Shown piece by piece: positions 18,114-26,631 of a DNA stretch of 26,631 bases. The notes beneath the pieces are model-generated. The model saw only the letters and a program-made list of their open reading frames with translations. It was not told the DNA's origin and did no database searches. The position numbers and the translations under genes were made by a program. The stretch is from NCBI GenBank assembly GCA_003615045.1, contig ML014334.1, positions 1-26,631 of the forward strand. The letters are read 5' to 3'. The stretch comes from Caulochytrium protostelioides. Its lineage: Eukaryota; Chytridiomycota; Caulochytriomycetes; Caulochytriales; Caulochytriaceae. Position 1 is the stretch's first letter; each line of letters opens with the position of its first letter.

Positions 18114-20333
18114 ATGCCATTCATCCGCATGCTGCCGTCATGGTCCCGCGGCTCGTCGCCGCAGCTTCTCCTGCGCCGGCGTACACCATGCTACCGGCGT
18201 CTCACATCCTCTCGGCCTGCCCGCGCGCTCCCTGAGCGAGCGCCCACCCGATCGTTGCTTGATATCAACTTAATCACCAGGACAGCGCCGACACCGCCAG
18301 GATCGCCGACACCGCCCCTGCATTGGTCAAGACGACTGTCGTCGTCGTCGCCGCAGGGGCTTTCTCCAGCGCCACCGTCGCAGCGCGCCCTCACGTGGGG
18401 GCGGCTCGGCGTGCACAGCCAGCTCGCGCACGGAATCGACCTCTTACTCCGCCAGCAGCACCAGCACCACCGCGCGGATGTTGCTGCGGGTCTCCCGCCG
18501 ACGCGAGCGCAGGCGGCGCTGATCCCGCCGTTTATCGGCGGCCGCAACATCTGGTTCCGCGGGGCCACAGGCTCCGGCAAAACATGGGCCCTTGTCGTCG
18601 CCCTCTGCGAGGCGCTCCACCGCGACGCCATGGCCGCGAAGCCGTCGACGGGGCCGTTCGTCTATGTCGCCGCGACCCGTGAGCTCGCGATCCAGGTCGC
18701 CAGCTGGGTGGCGGCGCTGCGTCAGGCCACGCGTGCAGCATCGGCATCGGCATCGGCATCGACAACGGCACCGGCGTCGACGGCCCTGGCCTCGAGGGAG
18801 CGAACGCCGCCGAACGAAGCTGCCGCCATCCTGCTGGCGATCGGCACGATCCCCATGGCGGAGCAGACGGCAGCGTGGAAGCAGATGGTCGCGCCGTATC
18901 TCGTGGACCGCGCGGCGCCGTCATCGCCGCCGCCACCGACACTGCTCATCGGTACGCCCGGCCGCTTCCTGGAGCTCATCCGAGCGCACCCGGCCTCCGC
19001 CCGTGTCGTCCCCCGCCTCATCGTGCTCGATGAGGCCGACGAGCTCCTCCTGCCATTGAGCCGCTATGCTCCCGCGGGGAAGAAGTTCCAGCGGCTGCGC
19101 CACCCGCCACCGACCGAGACGCTGCTGCAGACATGGATGCCGCTCGTGCCGGTGCCGGCGCCGGCATCTCCTCCCCCTGCGGAGGCAGCAGCGGCCGCGA
19201 GTGCATCGGCGTCTGAGCCCTCACAAGACTCCCTCGAGAACGACCCCGCCGCGGATGCTGAGGAGGAGATCGCCGCGCCGGCGCCGCAACGCCGCGTCAA
19301 TGCCGGCGGCGCCCGCCTCCGCCTGCCGCAGTTGGTTCTCGCCTCGGCCACGCTCAACTTTCCGCTCAAGAAACTCGTCTATGAGGGCGGCTACTTGGCG
19401 CAATCCACGACGCTCGAGCTTGATTTCCAGGACGCATCACCGTTGATCCAACATCCTCTGGCGACGGCCGCGACGGCGGCTCCAACGCCGACAGGCATCG
19501 CTCATTTCGCGGCCATCATGAGGACGAGCGACTCAGGGACGTCCTCCGCCTCGCCATCGGGAACGGCGACGGCCATGCCGCCCGTCGACCTCATCCCGCT
19601 CAAGACCGCGCTGGCCCAGCGGCCCGCCTATGATCCCGCCAGCGCACGCCTGCCCAAGCAGGGCAAGCACGCTCAACGCCTGCGCGGCGAGGTCCTGCTC
19701 GACTCGCTTGCCCCGCCCGTGGCCGCCCCGCCCGGACTGGCACGGCCCGTCTGGTCGCCCCCGAAGCCGCTCTCGACAGCGCAGAAAGTCGATATGGCGC
19801 GGGTGATTGCGCCCGCGCTTGCGGCCGCGCTGACGCGGCTCGGGATCCTCCGCGTGGCCAACGACAGCGAAACGCCGCGTGGCCTCGTCGGCCCCGGCCT
19901 CGTCTTCATTGACCCGTCGGCCTCCGCCGACGCCGTCGTCGCTGCGCTACAGCAGACGGGCCTCCCCGCCGTCACGCTTGAGGCCTACCGCGCCGCGCGA
20001 TTCGCGCCGACATGCCCGACGGAGGCGCCCGCTCTCGTGGTCGCAGCGGCCTCCACGGCGCGTGGCATGGACCTGCCGGCGCTCCAGTTCGCGGTCATGC
20101 TGGTTCCCCTCAATGCCACTGGTTATGTGCACTGCGCGGGTCGCGTCGGCCGAGTGGGCCAAGCCCGTCCGCCCGTACTGCCCGCGGTGCCTGCCGGCCA
20201 GACCCCCGTGATATGGCTCCTTGGGCAGACGCATGCCGGCCGCATGGCCCAGACCTTCAACCACCTGGCCATCGAGCCACATGCGATCCCTTCATCGTCA
20301 TCGATGCCGACCGGCGTGGCAAACGCCTCATAA
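18114..20333 (+). CDS. Divergent DEAD-box RNA helicase, probably mitochondrial (MRH4-like)
   Basis: Single exon, 739 residues. The ATG at 18114 (A at -3) opens an Arg/Ser/Leu-rich stretch of about 50 residues with hardly any acidic residue, typical of mitochondrial import. Motifs: PTRAQ of the Q motif, I GATGSGKT (150-157), Ia ATRELAIQV, GTPGR, II DEAD (306-309), III SAT (near 413), V STARGMD (near 647) and VI HCAGRVGRVGQ (673-683). Motif VI lacks the first Arg of HRxGRxxR, which is Cys here. Ala/Pro/Ser-rich inserts separate motifs II and III and follow motif III, which makes it longer than yeast Mrh4 (about 560). The family is clear; the MRH4/DDX28 branch (late mitoribosome large-subunit assembly) is inferred from the targeting peptide and divergence. 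It ends with tandem stops TAA-TGA, 75 bp from the convergent neighbour. Confidence 0.85.
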   Translation: MPFIRMLPSWSRGSSPQLLLRRRTPCYRRLTSSRPARALPERAPTRSLLDINLITRTAPTPPGSPTPPLHWSRRLSSSSPQGLSPAPPSQRALTWGRLGVHSQLAHGIDLLLRQQHQHHRADVAAGLPPTRAQAALIPPFIGGRNIWFRGATGSGKTWALVVALCEALHRDAMAAKPSTGPFVYVAATRELAIQVASWVAALRQATRAASASASASTTAPASTALASRERTPPNEAAAILLAIGTIPMAEQTAAWKQMVAPYLVDRAAPSSPPPPTLLIGTPGRFLELIRAHPASARVVPRLIVLDEADELLLPLSRYAPAGKKFQRLRHPPPTETLLQTWMPLVPVPAPASPPPAEAAAAASASASEPSQDSLENDPAADAEEEIAAPAPQRRVNAGGARLRLPQLVLASATLNFPLKKLVYEGGYLAQSTTLELDFQDASPLIQHPLATAATAAPTPTGIAHFAAIMRTSDSGTSSASPSGTATAMPPVDLIPLKTALAQRPAYDPASARLPKQGKHAQRLRGEVLLDSLAPPVAAPPGLARPVWSPPKPLSTAQKVDMARVIAPALAAALTRLGILRVANDSETPRGLVGPGLVFIDPSASADAVVAALQQTGLPAVTLEAYRAARFAPTCPTEAPALVVAAASTARGMDLPALQFAVMLVPLNATGYVHCAGRVGRVGQARPPVLPAVPAGQTPVIWLLGQTHAGRMAQTFNHLAIEPHAIPSSSSMPTGVANAS

Positions 20334-20408
20334 TGAATCCATAGACCTCTGTGATCGATATAACAACCTCGTTGGTCAAATCGCCTATTACACCAAGGAG
20401 GATGGTGT
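20334..20408. other. 75-bp convergent 3' spacer
   Basis: The stops of the helicase gene (+) and the aftiphilin-like gene (-) face each other with only 75 bp between them. Both transcripts must terminate here or overlap antisense. Confidence 0.8.
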
Positions 20409-23400
20409 TTACTTCTTGAGAGTGCGCAGCGGCGAGCCGCGTTTGCCCGGCTTCATCTGCTGCTGCTGTTGCTGCTGCGCATACTGGACCAGGGACCCGA
20501 TCATCTGGTTGTACATGGCCGCGTCCGCCGCAAGGTTTTCCTGCGCTTCCATCCAGTAGTCTGCCTGCCGCGTCATTGCGTGGATACTCGCTTCAAGCGA
20601 CGCGATAAAGGCCTCGAGCTCCTCGTCGTCCATCGCCGTCAGCTCGGCCGGCGGCAAGCTCACGAGCTGCCGCGCTTCCGCAAGCTGGGCATCCCATCGG
20701 CCTTCGTCGAGCGCCGTCGGCGGCGCGTTCCGGGGCGCCGCGCCGCGACTGTCACGGCCCTGCACCGACGCGGCCGTCTCGGACGCCGCCAGCGATGCCG
20801 TGCTCCCGTTCACGGACGCCGACGGCGTCCACGACCCGGCGAGACGGACCTTGCGACGGTCCCGCGACGGCGCCGGCGATCCGATGGGCGTGACCACGGG
20901 TGACGCCGCCGCGGCCTTGGCCGCCGTCTGCGCTTGCAGCTGCTGGATCGTCTGCAGAACGTCCATGAACTGCGACTGCGCCACCGATGTCGTCCACAGC
21001 GCGTAGCGCAGCATCGCTGCGGCCTTGGCGGCGCCCCGTGTCGCGGCCGCGACCTCCAGGATCGGCAGGTCCGCGTCCCACGGTGCCACCATCTGATCCG
21101 CCCACGCCGTCCAGGCATCCGCGACCGCCGACGGCGCCGTTACCGCGCTGTCGCTGTTGAACGGCGTCTCCGCACGCTGCGGCAATGCCGCCAGGATAGC
21201 ATCGCCCGTCGACGGCGGCAGCGGCGCCTCCGCACCGGCATCCGCGTCCGAAGGCCACTGCGCCCACTCGCCGTTCTCGTGTTCGTCGTCGGAAGCGTCG
21301 CTCGTGGCGTCCAGGGCGTCGCCGCGCTTCGCATCGCGCGGACCGAACAGCTCGGCCGCGAGGGCCCGACGGGCGCCGGAGAGCGTGAAGCCGCGCTCAA
21401 GATGGCGGCGGACGGCGGCGGGTAGCGTCGGCGGCAGCAGCACGGGTGCCGACAAAGGCCCCGCGGCGCCCGAGTTCGGCAGCGGCGGGAAGGCTCGCGA
21501 CGCATCGGCGTCCCGCGGATGCGCCGACGCGGCTTGGAAGGCCTGCGGCGGCGGCGGCATTCCCGCCAGCGGCGCGGTCGGCCGGCCCGACCCGTCGATC
21601 GGCGCCGATGATGCGGTGAAATCACCGAAATCATCGTCGTCGTCGTCGGTCGGCACCGACGACCACGGCGCGGCGCGCGGCGGCGTCTTCAACTGGAGCG
21701 TGGCGAGCAGCGGCGGGCGGTTAGCGTGGCGCAGCGAGGGCGGCGGCGCAAGGAACGGTGACGCGGTACCGGCGGACGGCGGTACGTGCGGGCTCGGTGC
21801 GGCTTCGGAAGGCGGGCCCGCGGTCGTATCGGCTGATGCGACCACAGAGCCGTTGAAGTCACCGAAATCGTCGTCATCAAAATCGGCGGTCGTGTTCGAC
21901 ACGGGTGCCACCGGCTCGCCCATCGCCTCAGGCGCGGCCGTGGACGGGAGCGCTGATCCCGGGGCCGGATGAGGGGTGGGCGGGGTGGGGAGGTCGTCTT
22001 CCACATCCCCATCCGCATCGTGGCTAGCATCCGCATCATTGATCGCAGCAGGGGTCCGAGCGCCCGTATCAGCCTCAGCACCAGGCTGGGCATCGGCGTT
22101 GATATCAGCATCGGCATCAGCCTCGCCAATGTCACCCGAATCAGCACCAGCATCGCCTCGGCCTGGCGCATCGGTCGGTGCGCTGTCCTCGACAGAGCGC
22201 GTCGCTGCCAAAGAGAGCGGCGCAAAACGGGTGGACGCCGACGTCTCGCTCATGAAATCGTAAGCCCCGACTGGCTGGGTTTCCGGCAGATCCGGGGTCT
22301 CCGCCGAGGTGGGGGGCGAAGCCGAGCGCGCCGGCGTCGCTGCCGCTGTGCTCGCGGTCTTGGCGGCAGGCGGCGGACTCGACGCCGACTGCGGCCCCGG
22401 CGACGCCAGGGGATCCTGGGGGAACGAGCCGGGTTCGCGGGGGTTCATGCCTGCGGGCGCCGCTGGCATGAGCGTCGTCGCGGTGGCCGGCGACGGCGAC
22501 GGCAGGTCGTCCACGCAGGGCGTCGGCGTCACCATCGACGAGACGTCCAGCACAGGATCGGACAATGGCGCGACCGAGATCGGCGTCGGCGCCGCCGCCG
22601 TCGTCATCGTCACTGGTGGCGATATCGGGGCAGCACCCGCCGCGTGGTGCGGAGAGGATGTCGCCGTGGCCACGGCAGCGGGCGGATTGGGCGTGTCGGC
22701 ATGCGGTCCTTCAGAAGGCGAGACAAACAGTCGCGTCGACGATGCCGCTGATCCAGGCCCCACGACACGGTGGGACGGCGCGGCGGCTGGAACCCCAGAA
22801 GAGCTGACAGCGGCCATCGCTGTCGTCGGGGGCTCCGACGCCGCATGGAACTCCCAGTCATCGTCGTCCTCATCCTCTGAGTCTTCATGGGCCACCGCAG
22901 GCAGCGGGTTGATCCGCGCCGTGGCGTGGCCGGCTGTCGCGCCTTCCAGACTGGAGCGCGCATCGAGATCCGTTTCCAGCGCTTCGGGTGCTTCCACAAA
23001 GAGATCGGACGCCATGCTATCGCATCCGACCGATTTGGGCCGCGCCGCACTGTCGCCGTTGTCGCGGAGAGTATGGTCGAACAGGAACGACTGGGTCTGC
23101 GGGGGTGGAGGCGGCAGCGGTGACGGCGACCGCCCCGCCAGCAAGCCAGAAGCCGGCGCGGCGCCGTCCACAGCAAGATCGGTACGCACCGCCGCGTCGG
23201 CAGCCGACGGCATGGTTTCCGAAGGGCCTTGCGTGCCGCTCGATGGCGACGGCATCGGAGAAGCCACCGCAGCCAGACTCGGTGGTCCCGAGGAGAGCGC
23301 CCGCGGCATCCCGCCGGTCGCCATCTCGCCTGTCACATCGCGGGAAGGCGACGGCGCCGGGGACGCGGTCTCGTCGACGCCTGCTGCTTGAGAAACGTCG

Positions 23401-25496
23401 AGTGGGGATGCCATTTCAGCACGAGCGTCCGTGACCGCCGGAGAGGACGAGGCCGGCGGGGTTGGCGAGGAAGGCGCCGCCGCGGACGGCGCGGCTGCCG
23501 AGATCGGCGTCGTGGTGCCCGGGCTGACACCGTCCCGCGGCGTCGGGAAGAGGCGGCTGACGTTCGCCGCCGCGGCCGAGTCCGCCGCGGGCGGGTCGGC
23601 CGCCGCCGGCTTCCGCCGCTCCACGGGCGAGAGACGGGACACGTCGTCGCTGAAGAGGGCGTGCGAGACGCCGGTGGGGCTCGAGCACGGCGCGGTTTCC
23701 CAGAGCGCCGGCAGATCCGACGGGTGGTGCGCCGCATCGGACGAGAACATGCCATTCGACAGCATCGAGCTGGCGCCGTCTCGCCCGAGCGCAACGTTGG
23801 GCTGAATCGTCGAGATAGGAGGCGCCGCAGGCTTTGTTTCCTCGACGCCGTCGGATGGCGCAACGGCGTCCACGGCGTCCACGGCGTTCGCGGCGTCCGC
23901 TGGGACGGCGGCTTCGGCGGCGGCGCCGCTCGTCCCTGTGTCGGCCGACGGCACCTCCTCGGTCGACGGCACAGGTGAGTTGGGGGATGCAACATCAGCG
24001 TGAGCGCCCATTGGTGAATCGAGCGCCGTGGCTGGCTCGATACCAGAATCGTCCGCGGGAGGATCGTGACGGGCGGAAGGCATCACTGCCTCGCCGGCAT
24101 CCTGCGTTGCAATCGGTATTGGCATACCGCCCGTGGATGATGGCGCGGCGGATGTCGAAGCGACGGACGAATCCATCGCATGGTCCAGCAGATTCATCCG
24201 TGAAATATCACCGGCCTCAGCATCCACGAGCCCCGACGGCGAGTAGATCGGCAAACGCGCAGTCACGGCCGACGTCGTCGGGGGCGCCGTGGTTGCCGCC
24301 GCGGCGGTGTCGATGCGGGCCACGTCGGTCCCAGACCTCGTTAGATGCGCCATCGCCAGGTCGATGCCCGCTGCCATGGCAGATCTCGAGGCCTCCGCGC
24401 CACTCGACGTATGCGGCCGCGAGTGCGTCGCGTCGGCCGGCGGCACGATGGGCTCCCCGTCCACCAGCAGAAACATGGTCTGGTCGGCGGTCGCCGGTCC
24501 CGATGGATCGAACGAGCGGTCTTCAGGTGAATGACTGCTGGCAGGCGCCGACTCGTCCGCGAACGCCATCAGCAAATCGCCGGTCCGCGGCTGCACGATT
24601 GGCGGCGCCGCAGGTGCCGGGCTCGCGCGATCTGCATCGGACGAGAGCAGCTCACCGACGGCGTCGAGCACGCTAGGGGACGGCAGATTGGGCCGACTCG
24701 CGGCAGACCCCGGCGCGGTCGCCACGGGGGCCAGGGGCGAGGCCGCAGCGGACGACGGGCGCGCGCCCGGGAGGACGGCGGAGGCCGGCGTCATCGGCCG
24801 CAGAGCGGGGACCGGCGACAGCAGAGCCATGGGCGACCCCGTGGGGCCGCCGCCTACGACCGCGGGCGCCGTGCCGGTCGATGCCATGGGAGCCGAAGCC
24901 CATGCGGCTGTCGTGTCGCCAAAATCCATCAGATCGAGCAGCGACGCCGGTCCCGCATAAGCGTTGGTGGCGCTCGTGGTCGTCGTCACCGCCGCGGTAG
25001 CGGCGACGGGCGACGGCGCGACGCTCGTGGGCTGCAAGACCCGTGAGGGCGCGGGCTCCTGCAACAGATCGAGCTCCATGTTCAGCAGATCACCGACCTG
25101 ACTGCCTTGGAGACTTCTGTTCTGGGCGCTGGGCGGCGCGGACGTGAAACCTGCGGGATGTTCGATGGTGCCGAGCGACGTCTGGCGGCTGGTGCCGAAC
25201 CCGAGGCTGTCGGCGTCGGAACCGGCGGCGGGCGCCGTCGGCGTCGGGACCGTGGACTGGTCGAGCGCGTCCTGGACCATCGAATCCACAACGTCCTGGT
25301 GGGCGGCGGCATGCGCGGCGCTATTCGGCGTGAGGCCAGCGGTGATCGGCGGCAGCAGCGTGGGCTGCCAAGGCGATGGGCTGCCGCTGGTTGGCGACGC
25401 GGAAGGCGGGGGGCGGGCCTGATCCGCAGGGCCGAGGGCGCGGGACGGGGACGGCGGCGGCAACGGCAAGGCCGCGGCCCCAAAGGGGTCGGTCAT
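20409..25496 (-). CDS. Giant disordered aftiphilin/Laa2-like AP-1/clathrin accessory protein (tentative)
   Basis: Intronless, 1695 codons, mostly Ala/Pro/Ser/Asp-rich disorder with linear motifs. It opens MTDPF, a DPF adaptor-ear motif. LLNME (about 136) fits the clathrin-box pattern and LLDLMDFGD follows near 184. Three acidic-aromatic clusters recur: DDDDWEF (about 882), DDDDFGDF (about 1211) and DDDDDDFGDF (about 1291). Such FGDF/WxxF peptides bind gamma-adaptin and GGA ear domains and are the hallmark of aftiphilin and yeast Laa2. The last 300 residues are more ordered, with Trp-rich helices (DAWTAWADQM, ALWTTSVAQSQFMDVLQ), a coiled coil (DDEELEAFIASLEASIHAM) and a Gln run before a basic tail. 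The ATG at 25496 has G at -3. I know no 1700-residue family member, so orthology is uncertain; a role in AP-1 or clathrin traffic is inferred from motifs. Confidence 0.6.
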   Translation of the reverse strand: MTDPFGAAALPLPPPSPSRALGPADQARPPPSASPTSGSPSPWQPTLLPPITAGLTPNSAAHAAAHQDVVDSMVQDALDQSTVPTPTAPAAGSDADSLGFGTSRQTSLGTIEHPAGFTSAPPSAQNRSLQGSQVGDLLNMELDLLQEPAPSRVLQPTSVAPSPVAATAAVTTTTSATNAYAGPASLLDLMDFGDTTAAWASAPMASTGTAPAVVGGGPTGSPMALLSPVPALRPMTPASAVLPGARPSSAAASPLAPVATAPGSAASRPNLPSPSVLDAVGELLSSDADRASPAPAAPPIVQPRTGDLLMAFADESAPASSHSPEDRSFDPSGPATADQTMFLLVDGEPIVPPADATHSRPHTSSGAEASRSAMAAGIDLAMAHLTRSGTDVARIDTAAAATTAPPTTSAVTARLPIYSPSGLVDAEAGDISRMNLLDHAMDSSVASTSAAPSSTGGMPIPIATQDAGEAVMPSARHDPPADDSGIEPATALDSPMGAHADVASPNSPVPSTEEVPSADTGTSGAAAEAAVPADAANAVDAVDAVAPSDGVEETKPAAPPISTIQPNVALGRDGASSMLSNGMFSSDAAHHPSDLPALWETAPCSSPTGVSHALFSDDVSRLSPVERRKPAAADPPAADSAAAANVSRLFPTPRDGVSPGTTTPISAAAPSAAAPSSPTPPASSSPAVTDARAEMASPLDVSQAAGVDETASPAPSPSRDVTGEMATGGMPRALSSGPPSLAAVASPMPSPSSGTQGPSETMPSAADAAVRTDLAVDGAAPASGLLAGRSPSPLPPPPPQTQSFLFDHTLRDNGDSAARPKSVGCDSMASDLFVEAPEALETDLDARSSLEGATAGHATARINPLPAVAHEDSEDEDDDDWEFHAASEPPTTAMAAVSSSGVPAAAPSHRVVGPGSAASSTRLFVSPSEGPHADTPNPPAAVATATSSPHHAAGAAPISPPVTMTTAAAPTPISVAPLSDPVLDVSSMVTPTPCVDDLPSPSPATATTLMPAAPAGMNPREPGSFPQDPLASPGPQSASSPPPAAKTASTAAATPARSASPPTSAETPDLPETQPVGAYDFMSETSASTRFAPLSLAATRSVEDSAPTDAPGRGDAGADSGDIGEADADADINADAQPGAEADTGARTPAAINDADASHDADGDVEDDLPTPPTPHPAPGSALPSTAAPEAMGEPVAPVSNTTADFDDDDFGDFNGSVVASADTTAGPPSEAAPSPHVPPSAGTASPFLAPPPSLRHANRPPLLATLQLKTPPRAAPWSSVPTDDDDDDFGDFTASSAPIDGSGRPTAPLAGMPPPPQAFQAASAHPRDADASRAFPPLPNSGAAGPLSAPVLLPPTLPAAVRRHLERGFTLSGARRALAAELFGPRDAKRGDALDATSDASDDEHENGEWAQWPSDADAGAEAPLPPSTGDAILAALPQRAETPFNSDSAVTAPSAVADAWTAWADQMVAPWDADLPILEVAAATRGAAKAAAMLRYALWTTSVAQSQFMDVLQTIQQLQAQTAAKAAAASPVVTPIGSPAPSRDRRKVRLAGSWTPSASVNGSTASLAASETAASVQGRDSRGAAPRNAPPTALDEGRWDAQLAEARQLVSLPPAELTAMDDEELEAFIASLEASIHAMTRQADYWMEAQENLAADAAMYNQMIGSLVQYAQQQQQQQMKPGKRGSPLRTLKK

Positions 25497-26351
25497 GGCG
25501 GGCGGCGGGTATCCTCCACAAGGAGCAGCCGCGGCGCCCGAGTGTCGCGCGATGCGGACAAGGCGGCTGGCTTCAACGCGTATCAGCGGCGTCGGCCGTC
25601 AGTGCGTGCGATCGCGTCCTCGTGGCGTCGTCGGCGACGTTAGTATCAGGAGACGCGTGGTCGCCGCAGTGCGATGCGGAGACAAGACGAAGGCGGGCCC
25701 AGCACGGGGACGGAAGACAGTATGAGCCCGTCGCGGCGCGCGACGGCGCATAGTGACGCCATCAAGAGGACGAGCGCGCGCTGGTCAGCATGTGGTATGG
25801 GTCTAACCCGGCGATCGCACGATCAAGCTGCGCGGCAAGGCCTGGCGTCGGTATCGAGAGCACGCGTGGCGAGGTCGTCGACGAGCCCTCGGCGGCGGTT
25901 GTGGAGGCGGGACCGGCGTGGCCGGGGTCACACCGACTCAGCCGCTTCACGCGGCGGCGGCGCCGCCAACGACCGCATTTCTCGATATGGGGCGCCGGCT
26001 GGTCAGGATCCCATCATCATATGAAAACATATGAAAATCGCTTCGGCATCGAGGGCGAGGAGAGTCAATGAGTGCTTTCAAAATCGGCGATAGTCATACA
26101 AGCCATCCCCCATCAGCCGATACACCCCCTGGACATGCTTGGGCCTCGTTTACCTCGACCCCCTCGATAACCCTTATGTCTCATGTTCGCTTCGTATACA
26201 TATAGACGTATATTGAGTCAAGGCGCACACCATGCCCTCGGTGGGGGGACCTCAAGGGTTCCCCCTGAGGCAGTAGCGCATTCGGTTCAGTGTCGGATGA
26301 CCTTGCCGATCTTGGGCTGCAACCTGGTTTGCTCTGGGTTGCGGCACAGCG
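25497..26351. promoter_or_regulatory. 5' flank of the aftiphilin-like gene
   Basis: About 850 bp without a supported gene. The near part should hold the minus-strand promoter. At 26018-26037 the octamer ATATGAAA occurs twice within 20 bp. A hairpin lies at 26236-26270. The right end is the 3' flank of a frame that enters from the window edge. Confidence 0.4.
26236..26270. other. Hairpin with GGGGGGACC/GGTTCCCCC stem
   Basis: GGGGGGACC (26243-26251) pairs with GGTTCCCCC (26257-26265), nine pairs including one G.U, around the loop TCAAG. An outer CCTC/GAGG stem (26236-26239/26267-26270) closes it across a small internal loop. Confidence 0.7.
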
Positions 26352-26631
26352 CTATCGGCCTTTCGGGTAAGGCCAGCGTCGGATGTTCGCGGCATTGGGG
26401 CCGCGATTCACAAACTTGCCGTGGGTGGCTTCATTGCCAGGGGCGGCTTCATACCACAGCAACCCTCGAACCACAATCCCCAGGCGCCGGTGTGGACCGC
26501 GTCTCAGGACCACAGTCGTCTGGGCGTCCACCCGGTTCTCGCAAATCGGGGTGGCCCGCGTCGGTTCGGTCAGGGAGGGGCACCCGCCCGGGACGCGGGA
26601 GCGATCGGCACCTGTGTCGAGTCCCGGGGTT
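26352..26631 (-). CDS. Partial open reading frame at window edge, unidentified
   Basis: A frame of 92 codons plus stop runs from the window edge to TAG at 26352-26354 with no ATG inside, so it would be the 3' end of a gene or a last exon. Third positions are mostly G or C, as in the confirmed genes here. The C-terminus reads LGIVVRGLLWYEAAPGNEAT, then HGKFVNRGPNAANIRRWPYP and a basic end. It looks more protein-like than the Arg-rich shadow frames elsewhere, but I recognise no family. A chance open frame or a multicopy repeat is also possible. Confidence 0.3.
   Translation of the reverse strand, partial: TPGLDTGADRSRVPGGCPSLTEPTRATPICENRVDAQTTVVLRRGPHRRLGIVVRGLLWYEAAPGNEATHGKFVNRGPNAANIRRWPYPKGR

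Noticed and set aside
26580-26631. Leu-Asp-Thr-Gly-Ala-Asp at the start of the edge frame as a retropepsin active site of a retroelement
   Set aside because: Only the short motif matches; the flanks lack the hydrophobic strands and the later Gly pair of that fold, and no other element domain or LTR is visible.
1-26631. tRNA, rRNA genes or CRISPR arrays
   Set aside because: I looked by eye for B-box sequences (GGTTCGANTCC) on both strands and for regularly spaced repeats. Near matches such as those at 7499 and 26466 do not form T-arms, and no spaced repeat array is present.

Overview
This window is eukaryotic nuclear DNA from a GC-rich, gene-dense genome, most likely fungal. The genes have GT-AG introns, mostly 130-175 bp, G/C-rich third codon positions and long alanine-, proline- and serine-rich low-complexity tracts. 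The gene set (mitochondrial enoyl reductase, glycyl-tRNA synthetase, SYF2, a SNF2/STH1 remodeller and an MRH4-like helicase) is typical of fungi. The GC level and a possible cilium-type protein lean towards a zoosporic (chytrid-like) fungus; that placement is inference.

Layout, left to right. 1-38 is a hexanucleotide repeat. 636-2166 (-) is a two-exon gene of uncertain function with weak ZBBX-like features. A divergent spacer of about 1.1 kb leads to a three-exon ETR1/MECR gene (3258-4744, +). GRS1 (5413-8791, +) is split by an unusually long 1039-bp intron just upstream of class II motif 3. The spacer after it holds a 15-bp triplication and two hairpins. SYF2 (9559-10554, +) follows, with stacked tandem repeats directly upstream. 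It converges on a large SNF2/STH1 gene (16406-11062, -). That gene is divergent, across 1.7 kb, from an MRH4-like DEAD-box helicase gene (18114-20333, +). The helicase gene in turn ends only 75 bp from the convergent stop of a 1695-codon intronless gene (25496-20409, -) encoding a disordered, aftiphilin/Laa2-like trafficking protein. The last kilobase is mostly non-coding, with a hairpin and an open reading frame that runs off the window edge.

Functional threads. Three genes serve mitochondria: fatty acid synthesis (ETR1), aminoacylation (GRS1) and a probable mitoribosome or RNA helicase. ETR1 and GRS1 both have a weak-context upstream ATG that adds a targeting peptide and a strong-context downstream ATG, which suggests dual localisation by leaky scanning. 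The other recognised genes concern splicing (SYF2), chromatin (SNF2/STH1) and clathrin-adaptor traffic (aftiphilin-like). No operon-like linkage, CRISPR array, rRNA gene, tRNA gene or intact mobile element was recognised. Exon joins were worked out by hand from GT/AG sites, phase and family alignment; family comparisons are from memory of the families, not from a search.
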